A stretch of 64,000 bases of DNA, taken from Colius striatus. Its lineage: Eukaryota; Chordata; Aves; Coliiformes; Coliidae. The translations under genes were made by a program, and so were the position numbers. Each line of letters starts with the position of its first letter. Position 1 is the stretch's first letter. This document shows positions 50,101-61,000 of this stretch, one piece after another. The notes beneath the pieces were generated by a model. It ran no database searches. It was not told the DNA's origin and saw nothing but the letters and a program-made list of their open reading frames with translations. The stretch covers positions 8,010,867-8,074,866 of the forward strand of contig NC_084760.1 in NCBI RefSeq assembly GCF_028858725.1, in the 5' to 3' direction.

Positions 50101-51769
50101 TTACTCCAAATTCACTAAGTGTCTGACCAGATAAGATCCTCTCAGCCTCAAAGAGTAACACTTAGAGGTGCCTCTAGTCCAGGGGAGATCCTGACATGCA
50201 GTCCACTGCCATGCAGGAGAGCTAAACAGGCCCCAGGCTGTCCACTAGTTATGGAATAAGATGATTGACTCAAAGTCATATTTGCATATTGATTACATAT
50301 GTTTTCAGTTAGTTTCTACCAAATTTGAGTCAGACCTCAATCAGCACACTGCTCAAATTAGCCTTTGGCTATTGTGTTGTAATCTGTCTCCTTAGAAACT
50401 ACTTTGAGGCAGATGCGGCCATTATGATTAGTCAGATCCCTTATAATTGCCACTGGTGGTTATCACTTGAGCAGGGTTACAGAAATAAAGGCCAGGTTAG
50501 GGTGGGAGTGGAAACACAGCATCACAGGCATATGCATGTGCTAGATCTAAATCATCCACAGATTACACTGGAGAGCACCAGGGTAAATGTGAACATCCAA
50601 ATCTATATCCAATCTCTGAGAAAATAGGGGCTCTGAATAACCCTCACTGCTGGATGAAACATTTATTAGCCAGTTTTTGTGGTACCTAGAATCATACAAT
50701 GTCTAATAGAAACATCTTTAGATCCTTCTAGATCAAATTATAACAGAAAAATCAAAAAGCACCAGGAATTTGATGCATTCAGGATAGGAGCCTGCTTCAC
50801 ACACACACACAGAGATTGTTTGTGGAATATAATTGTACCAACCCAGCCTGTTCTGGAGGCTAGTTTCACTTTACATGCAACACAGTCTGCCAGTGCACAC
50901 CATGACTGCTTGTCTGGGACTTTTGGATTGACAAACATCTGGAAAATCTGGACAAATTACTCCAGCGGTCAAAAAAAAAGCAAGAGGGGAGCAAATAACC
51001 CAAAATGACAGTCTGTTACAGGGCACAGTAGCTCTAACAAAGGCATCTTCACTTTAGTTTTCTCCCAACAGCTGAGCCATTATGACAGCAGGTCACTGTC
51101 CATATTCATTCTTTATCATCTCTTTCCCAGTTAATTGCTTCAACGGCTTTCTCAGGCTAGCTCTGTCAAGCAGCTCTGCCTCCCATTTAATAAGGCTTCA
51201 CTGTGAGGGTACACACACTCACTAGAATTTTAGCAGAGATCTAGGAAAGCTTACCAGATCTACTAAAATTACACACTATTAATAGTATTGCACAATAACA
51301 TAACTTTTTATATATAGCCCCAAGGCTAAACATATCGAAATGAAGCACAGCTGTTTCAGTGAAACCCAGCAGCTATATCCACTCATCCCAGCACTGATTT
51401 CACACCGTGGGTCGCTCTGAAGCCTCAGCCGGGGAGATTTAACACCAAAGCACTGATGCATTGCTCCAGCCAAAAGTGGAAGCAGGCAGCAGCTGTTGGA
51501 AGAGTGGGCCGCGATTCACTTCAGCTGGGGACCGGAGACCGAGCAGTTAAGGTTCATTCCCGAGTCCTACCGCCTTACAGTTACATCATTCACTCCCCAG
51601 ATACCCTTCTACGCACACGCTCCCCCACGAGAAAGAACTGCTCAGGGTGGCCGCTCAAAGCTGTGCTTCTGCCCTCGGAGAAAAAGCGTCCCAGGAGACA
51701 CGTCCTCCCTACACACACCTCTTTCCCTGGGGGAGAAAACATCTGTGTGAAGGTCGGGTAGAATGGAGC
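47139..51769. other. Intergenic, upstream flank of MAP3K7; no gene recognised
   Basis: AT-rich sequence with a (CA)n run near 50799-50811. A 127-codon open frame at 47531-47914 and a 109-codon one at 50679-51008 have no recognisable domain. No divergent gene sharing the MAP3K7 promoter was recognised. A minus-strand non-coding transcript starting from the CpG island would not be visible by reading. Confidence 0.5.
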
Positions 51770-52050
51770 ATGGGAGGCGCGCTGGCCCGCACCCGCACGG
51801 CGCTAACAGCCGCCTCGGCTCCGCCGGGGTCCTGCCGAGAACAGGCAGCCTGAGGCCCCGGGCCCGCCCTCCTGTGCTCCCCCAGCTCCAGGGGAGCCGC
51901 ACCGCCGACGTCCTCCCTGCCGCGGGGGCAACCACTGCTGACCGCCGCTGCCGTGCTTCTCCACAGCTCCGACCCGCCTGTGCCGGCACCAGCGCAGCGC
52001 GCAGGAAGAGGAAACTGAGCCGCGGCTGGCACCGGAGCCGGGGCCGCGGC

Positions 52051-52065
52051 GTCTCCCCCTGGCGG
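52051..52065 (-). promoter_or_regulatory. Candidate CTCF core site
   Basis: Read on the minus strand the sequence is CCGCCAGGGGGAGAC, close to the CTCF core consensus of CC, then C(C/T)AG, then a GGG-rich half. It sits in the promoter CpG island, a common place for CTCF. This is a motif match by eye only; occupancy is unknown. Confidence 0.4.
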
Positions 52066-52422
52066 AGGCGGGCGGCGAGGCGGGGCGGCGGGAGGCGGGG
52101 TCGCCGCGGCCAGGCCGTAGCCGCGGCCGGCGTGTTTCCCCTTCCCGCCCCCTCCCGCGACGCTCCCTCCCCCGCCTCGGTAGCAGGAAGCGGCTCTGAT
52201 GTCAGCGGCGGCAGCCGCGGCGCGGCTCTGAGCGGCTCCCACACCCCCGCCGCGGCCCCCTCACCCCGCTGCTGCCGCCGTTGGGGCTGGCTGAGGCGGC
52301 CGCCTTCGGGCCCGGGGCCGCCCCCCTCCTCTCCGCGCGGCCGAGGCGGCTCGCAGGCTCCGCGGCGGCCGCGGCCTAGGGCAGGCGGCGCGGCGCTCCG
52401 CGGGGGTGCGGGAGGGCGCGGG

Positions 52423-52476
52423 ATGCGGAGCGGCGGCGCCGCCGCCACCGGCGGGGCCTCTGCCCGCCGCCACTGA
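52423..52476 (+). other. Upstream ORF 1 in the MAP3K7 leader (17 codons)
   Basis: An ATG at 52423 opens a frame of 17 codons ending at TGA 52474-52476, about 200 bases before the TAK1 start. The peptide is Gly/Ala/Arg-rich and is a by-product of GC-rich sequence, so any role would be in slowing translation, not in the peptide itself. It is relevant only if transcription begins upstream of it. Confidence 0.4.
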
Positions 52477-52494
52477 GGCCCGCGGCCGTCTCGG

Positions 52495-52596
52495 ATGCGG
52501 CCTCGTCCTGCGCGGCGGCCCAGGCGGCGCCTCGGCCAGGCCCTCCCCGACCTGCGCCCGCGCGGAGGGCAGGAGCCGCCGCCGCGCCCCGCGTAG
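52495..52596 (+). other. Upstream ORF 2 in the MAP3K7 leader (33 codons)
   Basis: An ATG at 52495 opens 33 codons rich in Arg and Pro, ending at TAG 52594-52596, 81 bases before the main ATG. The frame does not overlap the TAK1 start, so reinitiation would be possible. Nothing in the peptide resembles a known domain. Its importance depends on the actual transcription start. Confidence 0.4.
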
Positions 52597-52677
52597 CCCC
52601 GGCCCTCGGCTGCCTGGCGCCCGGCCCGCCGTCCCCGGCCTGCTCTGGCCTCTCCTCCCCCAGGTCAAAGAGGAGGG

Positions 52678-52767
52678 ATGTCCGCTGCCGCCTCCGCTGA
52701 AATGATTGAAACCCCCCCGGTCCTCAATTTCGAAGAAATCGACTATAAAGAAATCGAGGTGGAAGAG
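52678..52767 (+). CDS. MAP3K7: MAP3K7 (TAK1) coding exon 1, N-terminal 30 codons
   Basis: This is the first coding exon of the MAP kinase kinase kinase TAK1, a cytoplasmic Ser/Thr kinase that works with TAB1/TAB2/TAB3 downstream of TGF-beta, IL-1, TNF and Toll-like receptors to activate IKK and the JNK/p38 cascades. The evidence is the stretch LNFEEIDYKEIEVEE, which matches the conserved TAK1 sequence just before the kinase glycine loop. The exon reads from ATG 52678 through codon 30 (GAG, 52765-52767) and stops at the consensus donor GAG|GTGAGT, leaving a phase 0 junction. Past the donor the frame runs into low-complexity Pro/Ala/Arg sequence unlike any kinase, so it is intron. The start has a purine (G) at -3 and no longer in-frame start. 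The tail before EMIE is only seven residues and lacks the serine run of the human protein. The kinase domain lies beyond the window. I am very sure of the identity; the exact start is inferred. Confidence 0.93.
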
Positions 52768-53598
52768 GTGAGTGAGGGCCCTGGCGCCGGGCGGTCCCTG
52801 CGCGCACACCCCACCGCGGCCTGCCGGATGGGCCAGCCTGGCCCCCACCGCGGCGCCAGCCCCGCTCAAGAAGCCTCCGAGGGCCCCAGGGCAGCCCTCC
52901 CTTCCCTGGCGCCGTCCCCCCGCTGCGGAAGGGATCGCAGGGGCTTCCTGGGTGCGTGGTGCTGCCGGGACCTCCCTCCTCCACCCACAGTATACCTGCC
53001 CGGAGGTGCCCGGCTCCTCTGGATGCTGCAGCAGTTGGCACCCGAGAACAATGATAGTATGGCAGGGAGCGGAGGTGCTGGCTTATTTTTACCATCTCTG
53101 GTTCTGTGCTGTGGTGTTTTATTGAAGCAGGATAGATTTATTCGGGACTTGAAAAGTTTTAACTGCTCGTTTTACCACTCACTTTAGTTTGAGTGGCAAA
53201 ATTTACCATACAATTGTCAAAGGCTGTCACAAGAGGGAACTGTTAATTCTGACGTTTCTTGCAGATCTTCTCTCTGTGTGCCCCTGCTTTTTCCTTCTGA
53301 GCCATCTTACATATAATGATCATACCAGTGTTAATCATTTGCTAAATTCACAATTCTGTGAGGATGTTCAGGTAACAATTTCATTTGTGAGCTGTGTATG
53401 TTACCCAGGAAGTGACACTTAAGTTATTGTGAAACATAGTTGGTAGCAAGTATTTCTTCTTCTTCTGTAGAAAGTTTTATAGTGAAATTATTGCCTTAAA
53501 TTCCTCAAGACTGGAATGGGACGGATAAAGCACAGAATTTCATATCTACATTTTATCTGTCTGGATTTCCTGTGAAAGTAGGATGGGTAAGATCTAGG

Positions 53599-53660
53599 AT
53601 AGCTGACTAAAAAGTGGAATAGCTAACTAAAAGTGGGATCTGCAATAGCTAACTAAAAGG
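53599..53660 (+). repeat. Short imperfect tandem repeat in intron 1 (3 units)
   Basis: Three copies of a motif of the form ATAGCT(G/A)ACTAAAA start at 53599, 53619 and 53645. The first two are 20 bases apart; the third is displaced by an extra GATCTGCA-like spacer. It looks like local duplication, possibly replication slippage. Confidence 0.75.
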
Positions 53661-56600
53661 CTCAGTAGTATGTATCTCAGTGTTTTTTAACACTCAGAGT
53701 CATACAGAAATACTGTTGCTGTGGAACTTTTTCTTCTTCCTTCCCTGCTGAGTTATCTACAGGAATGTAGTTGTTTCATGCACATCCATACTGCATTTGA
53801 TCAGGCCAGTTTGTAGAGTCTGGATTGAACAATTAGACAAGACTGCTGAAACAGTCCTGTTGCTTTTATTTGTAGATAAAACATCCTTCTCTTTAACTAA
53901 TAGTTACCCTCGTTTTAAGAAAAAGCTTACACAGAAACTAACTAGGTTTTGTGAGGTGACCCTTACAGGTACGACAGCCAGTGTGTCTCGTTTTTAAAGT
54001 GATTTGCTAGATACTGGCTTCTTCATAATTATTACTGTGGGCTCACATGGGCTGGCAGAGTTCACAGAACACAAAATCTGCAATATTTCCATAGAACACC
54101 AGGGCACTTTCTGCTGTATTCAAGTAGTGTTGTGTTAACTTCAGCTTTCACCATAGCACACGCTGGAAATTCTTAGAAGACAATATCTTCCAGAAGGTTG
54201 CCTCTTCCCCTTTCTGTGACTGACAGTCATGAAGATTTTTGACTCTCTTAAGTCTAATCATCCCTCTTTGTGCATTTAACTGTTTAGAAGGAAGGAAATT
54301 TTACATTTTTTGGGAACTGAAAGTGATTTTGCATTTGATAATATGCTGATGTTTTTGCAATGCTTTGCTGATGGACAGGAATCAAACCTTGGGGAGAGAG
54401 AGCTTTTCTCACCCAAAGAAGAAAATAAAGTTGACAGGAGTTTATCCATCACAGAAAAAAAGGTGCCCAGAGATAGCTCCTAGATGTGACTGGCACATCT
54501 AGTATGTTAGACATAGCGTTTTGAATAAAGTGCTACACACATCTTTAATCCTTAAAACACCATCGGGAAGGCTGTTAGGAAGGATTATATTGCTGGTTAT
54601 ATATATTCCTGTGTAGGAAACGTGGAGCTGCACAGTGTGTTGTTAGTGTAACTATCATTCTAAGGCTTACCGTTCAGAGCTTGTCTGTGTCCTATATACC
54701 TGTCTAGTGCCCACAGAGACAGGATTGTATGCACAAAAATATGTGTAGAGATGATACCTAAGCAATAATTTGTGGTTTATTTAATGTGATTGTTGAATTA
54801 TCCTCAAAGTAGTATCTCTGTTGGAGATGACAAAACTCCTGTGATATAAAGAAGGGAGCTCTGATAAAGCGTTCCCTCCACTTGAAAATCTGATGACAGC
54901 TGTTGTAGCATTTTGAGTTACGCTCAGTGTATCTGTCCTACCAGAAATTCTTGTAGGCAGTGAGGATACCATAGTGCTGAACACTGTCTAAACGTCATTT
55001 GCACAGAGGGAGAAATAAGATCTACTTTACAATAAAACAGATGACTGAGATATTTAGACCTTGCTTCTCTCAACTGTGTGTGTTGACCTCTTACTCATGA
55101 TGCAGTTGCAATACAAATGGTCAACTTTGCAGTCATAACAAAACAAAATCCTTCCTGAGGATTTTCTGTGCTTTCGGTTCAGGCTTAGAAGTTTTCTAGG
55201 GTTTTTAAACAGCTACAGGAGCTCAAAAGGGGTCAGATTTTAATATACTTGGCAAAATTTAGATGTTTCAAAACATAGTGTCAATAGATCCACACTGGAA
55301 ATTCAAATGAATGCTTGTATAATCATAGCTTTGCTGTTGTATTATCAAAGCTGTCTTGTCAGCAGATAGCAGTCCCACTCTGCCACTGGTTTATTAATAG
55401 ATATTGAAGTTCTGGAATACTTACGAGCCATGAATAATAATAAATGTGAGATCTATAAGTGCACTTTTGTTTAGGTTTGGCTGAACCATACTGACTAATA
55501 TCAAGAATAGACCATATTTTGGTTTAGCTATCATACACATGACTATCTGCACTGTAATGTTATTTCCCACCAGTCAAAAGTATCTCCAGCTTCAAGCTGC
55601 CTTTTTGGTATATAACTTGCCTGAAATAAAATAGGAGATAATTATTAGTGAATTGGGGTAAAATCAGAATGGATGTGACAGAGTGGGAGCATCTTCAAAA
55701 CTGGGAGGGGAATGGCAACATAAAACTTGGGTTCCACAGAAATGTTCCCTACTTTACCATGCAAATTTTTTACTGTGATAGTCTCCTTTCTTAAGTTTTT
55801 AGCTATTAGATAGACAAATCATTAGAAAGTGAATAATAAGTGAAACTGCAGATTTTATCTGTAAACGTTAATATAACTGAAATCAAGTTAACAATAAAAA
55901 GCTAAATAGCCCTATTTTAAAATCTCTTGTTTAAATGTGGCCCAAATACTGCTCTGTCTTCTTCCTGGATGAGCTTTTACATCTAAGCAATGAACAGACT
56001 TTAGTTTTGAATTGTTCTGTCAACCTGCTCCCTGCCACTCTTTCCTGAAAATCCCCCAGCCCTTCCTCCGTCATGTAACTCGATAACAGTGCTGTACATG
56101 ACCAAAATGCAGACCTCTTCAGCACATGATGGGTGACCACTTTGCCACATGATGTGTGTATGCCTTAGATGGCACAGCCAAGAGATGCATGTCTGGTCAT
56201 GTATGCTGTGGTCCTGCCCACTTGCTGTCTGATGTAGCCAGGTTGAAAACCATGGCCATATTTGCATAGTTGCAAGTTACTTTTGAACAGTCTGAAAAGC
56301 AGAAATTACTTGAAAGCTGTTGTTTCACGCTCTGATAGTGTCCTGTAGTGTACACTGAAATTTATTTTCAGCAATCAGTAGTTAGTTTTAAGGGAGTTTA
56401 GGGTAAAGTTTTCTTTAAGGTGAATAGGTAAGCTTTCTAAATATTTATTTTAGAAAACCTACTTAAGCTACTATCAACTGAGGAGATGTAATTTATGGTG
56501 TGTTCACATACCTCAGACATTTTTGAATCAGTTGAATAGTTTCATTAACTGGGAAGTGTGCTGAGATCTGCAAGTACAGTTCTCAGAGACAGGAGAATGA

Positions 56601-57528
56601 GAAACACAGCGAAACAACTGTTTTTTTCCTCTACAGTAACTGACTTTTTAAAAGCTGATGGGACACAATGACTGATGACATCTGTTACACTACAAGGTAA
56701 AGCAGCTTTGCATAAGCTGCTGCTGAACATGGAGTTGTTACTGCCTCCATTGTTTTTATGTCCCGAGGAATTGTATCCAGTTACAATCTGCAAAAGTGGA
56801 AGAGGTTTGGATGAGAGCTGCAGGTGGGATTTTTGAGACATGAACAATATTCTTGGATGTCTAACATGAGTATGAAAGGCTCGCTTGGTTCTCAGGAGCC
56901 AAGAGTCGTGGTAAGGAACCTGTCTGAAGTCAGTCACATCTACAATTTCTCATCCTTTTTCAGAAAGTAAACCTTGAAGGTGCAAATTTGGGCATCTGGA
57001 AGCAAAGGCGAAAAATAAGTACATGGTGAAATCATACACCAGAATTTTCTGTGATTTTTACTCCCAAGTACATTTCTGACTTAATTGAAGTGGCTATTTA
57101 AATTGTGGTTAGTTACACCAGTGGAAGATTCTCTGCATTCATCTACATAAGAAAATAGCTGAAATGTCAGCTGGAGTGTGAATTTATAGTAGAAGTTAAA
57201 CACCACCAATTTCACATGGATGAAATTTAGTGTGCAGTAAGTGTTGGAAAATGGCTAACGAGGCAGTTAAACCGTTAATGTAAGACTTTACACTCATTTC
57301 TACACCCCTGCATTTTATTCAGGGAATCAATTTGTGTCCTATAAAAGAAACTAGTGGTTTACTCTCCTAAAGAATGCTTGGGAAAGAAACTTCACAGACT
57401 CCTCTATTCCAGGGAGGAAAGTGAGGTGATTTCTGATAATAATAGTAAAGTTCCATGTCTAACACAGCAGTTAAGCTCATAACTGAGAGACTGTAACTGC
57501 TATCAGAAGTTGGGAGGGCAAGGCCTTT

Positions 57529-57660
57529 CATAGACTTACAGAATCTTAAGGTTTGGAAGGGACCTTGAAAGATCATCTAGTCCAACCCCCATGCCAGAGC
57601 AGGACCACCTAGAGTAAGTCACTCAGGAATTCATCCAGCTGAGTTTGGAACGTCTCCAGG
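57529..57660 (-). repeat. CR1 3' end in MAP3K7 intron 1
   Basis: CAGAATCTTAAGGTTTGGAA, GGGACCTTGAAAGATCATCT and AGTCCAACCCCCATGCCAGA are the inverted CR1 terminus. It lies antisense to the gene, which is common for retained intronic insertions. Confidence 0.88.
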
Positions 57661-60600
57661 GAAAGAAAAATCTTAACAAAGCAAGCTTCACATGTCCCTT
57701 ATGTATCCCACACAGTGGATACTAGCAATATTTTACTGACTGCAGAATGATGATTTGTTTTTCAAAGACCAGTAATTTTTGACTGTGGCAGCCCAGAGTG
57801 CTCAATTCATGTTGGAGTCCTTCACCCTGTGTGCCTCATTACCCAGCATTTTGTGTCTAAACCCAAAATCTCCTGTCTATGCTGGTGTAAGAGAACAAAT
57901 TGATTAATACTAGGATATCAAACAAGTGTTCTGTTTGTGTTTTTAAATTACTAGTAATTAAAAAGGGTTTGGTTCTGGAGACAGATGTGTAAAGTCTGTC
58001 AGTATGTAAAAAGCTATAATGAAAGTGTAAGCTGATAAACAGTTTTCTTTGTTGGAGGCACACATGTTTCTTAGAACGACTGAGCTAACATAATTCAAAG
58101 AGGGTTGGTTATATGCTTAGAGTAAAGGAAGAATTTCTGGAAATACCCATAATTTTAGAAACATATATGATGGTACTTTGATTCTCCATAAACATGTTCT
58201 GAAGAGGTTGAAAAGTGAATGATTTCTTAAAACAGAACTAAATTCAGATAGCCGAGTCACTAAGTAGTAACTTTACAGCGTCCTGCAGCTCTCAAACATT
58301 ACATTTCATTACAGATGGACCAACTTGCTTGTGGCAAGCAGAAGTTCTCTATATTTATTAAGAATATAAGTTGATTTATATTAACTGAAGAAATCTCTTT
58401 TTCTCATCATGTTTTGCGTGACTTTAAAGTTGAAACTTGGAAACTAAGTCTAACCTAAGTTACTTGGTTTACTTAAAATTAGTGGGATTGCTTACAGAAT
58501 TGGGGAATTGGTTTGGGTTTTTTTTCATTGCTATATGAATCCCAGAAAGTGAAAGCAACATTTAGCATTTAGAACCAGTACAAATAACCAGTCAAAGAAC
58601 ATAGCTGTAATAATTGGCAGGTCTAAACTCCTTCCTAAAAGTGCTGCCAGGGTATTGGACACAGTCAGTTGTGGCACGGGGCTGATTTGCTTCAACCTGC
58701 TTCATAAAGCATAGCACACACAGAAGAGCCAAAGGTGGAATTTGAGACTGATTAAATGAATGATAGAGAATGTAGGCAATATTTTTAGGGGCTGTAAAGT
58801 GTTGTTCATGGCTGCTTTTGGCACTTTTAATTACATGCTTTTTGTGTCATACAAGCAGATGTGTGAAAAACTGAAGATATTAGTATGCTTTATTGGCACT
58901 GCTGGAACTCTGGTAGATAGAAAGTATAGAAGCAACTAAATTTTAAAAATGTGTTTCTGTTTTCACAAAGAGTTGTAGAATATCTTCCCCCCCACCTTCT
59001 CTGCCCCATCTTGGATCTCTCAAGCTGCAGACACAATGCAAAAGGTCCATTGCCATAAACCTCTCGTTTGCAAATATACCAGTAAGCAAAGCAACATAGA
59101 TATCAAAGATAATTTAGAAACTGCTGTTTGTTCAGAAGGATTTTAACTACTTGTCTTGCTTCCCAAAATCATAAACAAAGGTGGCACGTAGATATTGCAA
59201 ATTGCAAATACGAGTCTTCAAAGAATATTACATCTGCTAACCTAGTGCTGTCTTATATATCCAACCAGGCTTTTTTGGAAAGAAAAGCACTGGGTATCCA
59301 GCATGGAGAGCTAGCTAACATGGAAACAGTATGGATAGGTGAAAACTTTGCATCTTTATATTTTTGAGTGAGTAGAAAACCTGTGCAGTTAATGCAAAGT
59401 TGAAATAGTTCTTCCAAAGTTTTGACATTTGATAGAGGAATAGGATGCATGTGAATTAAGTGATGCATTTTACTTCTTTTACTGGATGTTGGAAAAAATT
59501 ATTGGTCACATCCCTTAGGACAACATGTGGCCTTAAGGCCTTAACATACCTACAGTCTCTGTTTCCTCCATGATTTTTAGTCCACATACTTAACGAGTCA
59601 GTATAGGCTACATACTTACAAGTTAGTATCCTGTATCTTTGTTTATGTCCGGCATTTGATACTATTTGTACACAGAGGCAGAGATAATGCTTGTTCCAGG
59701 GCTCTTGTATGGTTCATTTTCTTTAAATAAGACTCTAAATACATTATCTGGAAAACATGCAAGTAGCAGTCTCTCTCACCATGTCACTTTGTCATGCAGT
59801 AAAACTCACTTCTTTTACTGGTATGAATTTGATAGAATGACTTTGTATATTGCTTTTCAAACTTTAGAGCTCTTTAAGCATTTCTGCCAGTTTAAAATGT
59901 GTCTGTGTCATGTACTAACAGAGTGATTCTTGACAAACTTAATTCTAAGCTGGAAAAGCAGCAGTGCTGGTGTTCTGTTTCTAAGTGTCATCTGCCCTAT
60001 ATTTTCCTTTTTTTCTCCTAGAAGATATTTAGAGGGCCAAAATCTTTTACGAAAAGAATGTGTTTATTTTTAGATCATTTTCCAAACATACACAGTGCTA
60101 CAGATCAACTGCTGTTTATTGATTTGTTGTGTCAATAATTCCATTAACTATGCTTCATATAATTCAGAATATGCACTACTGCCCAAACATATGGTGTGGC
60201 ACCAACAGCAGGGGACAAGAAGGAATGAGCGTGAAGAAACTAAAGTTCAGGCAGCACCTCCCTCCTGTGCTATTAAGTTACTTAGTTCCAGCACACGTTG
60301 TGGAAGGAAACTAGGTAGTGTTTAAACTGTTCTGACAAATTCTAAGAGATACTCCTTTAAAGAACAAGTTTAGTGAAAACTTATAAGGAAGAAAATGAAA
60401 TGCAAGTGGAATCCATACAAGCTGCATTCTCTCAGTTATAAAGGATGTTTTTACCATGAGTAAGATAGTTTTTCCAGATTAATTACGAAAGACATACTGG
60501 GCTTTCACATATGGTAAACTTCAAGTTTCTCTCAGATCCATCATTGCTTCAGATGGTTGCTCCTTTCATAAGCTGTTCAAGTGGCTGGGCTACTTTAATG

Positions 60601-60980
60601 GACGATTGGCTCTTCTCTGTTTTCTCTGTATCCTAGGTAAATATTCAGTGCATTCGTGTCCTCTTCTCAAGTTCAACCCTCTGCCTAAGCAGGCACCAAG
60701 TCACTGATAAATTGTTATGAAACCTTGTCTGCATAGTCATTTATCAAACTCTTTTCACTGACCATAAAATTTATCTATCTGATGGTCTCTCACAGCTTTC
60801 TATCATATAATTATGATTCAGAGTGCCTGGCAAACTCTTCCTCTTGGTGCCTGACACAGACTTATTTATTTATGTAAAGCATTTTTATTCAGTCATCAGC
60901 AGGACTTCATAAAGTGAATCTGATTCTTGGAATTCATTCTGCTTTTCAGGTAAAGCCCAAATATTGAGACATTCATGACA

Positions 60981-61000
60981 CAATGTGAAGCTTCACATTG
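60981..61000 (+). repeat. 20-base perfect palindrome
   Basis: CAATGTGAAG is followed immediately by its reverse complement CTTCACATTG, with a HindIII-type AAGCTT centre. The symmetry does not extend further. Confidence 0.8.

Larger units (their letters stand above)
52200..52677 (+). other. MAP3K7: Probable MAP3K7 5' UTR (left boundary not determined)
   Basis: This GC-rich sequence lies directly upstream of the TAK1 ATG inside the CpG island. No transcription start can be fixed from sequence; 52200 is only a working left edge, placed downstream of the GC-box cluster. The segment contains two upstream ATGs, at 52423 and 52495. Both open short reading frames that stop before the main ATG. A pyrimidine run followed by CAG at 52661-52663 looks like a splice acceptor 14 bases before the start codon. 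Transcript data would be needed to place the cap site and to say whether the leader is one exon or two. Confidence 0.5.
51770..52970 (+). promoter_or_regulatory. CpG-island promoter of MAP3K7
   Basis: Base composition changes sharply from AT-rich intergenic DNA to very CpG-rich sequence around 51.77 kb and falls back by about 53.0 kb. The island contains several GC boxes (for example GGGGCGG at 52082-52088, GAGGCGGGG just after, and the inverted CCCGCCCC near 52145-52152). It also has a CRE-like TGATGTCA at 52197-52204, an ETS-like AGGAAG beside it, and a CTCF-like core at 52051-52065. I see no convincing TATA box. This is the usual architecture of a broadly expressed housekeeping-type promoter. 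Long open frames on both strands here are composition artefacts. Confidence 0.85.

Noticed and set aside
50688..50740. TAGAATCATACAATG, like an inverted CR1 tail
   Set aside because: The following bases do not continue as CR1; left unannotated.
51642..52448. 268-codon minus-strand open frame (and 177- and 237-codon neighbours) across the CpG island
   Set aside because: Pro/Ala/Arg/Gly low-complexity sequence caused by high GC, overlapping the MAP3K7 promoter on both strands. No domain is visible.
52768..53187. Read-through of TAK1 exon 1 to 169 codons
   Set aside because: A consensus donor GTGAGT lies at 52768 and the following residues do not match the kinase, so this is intron.
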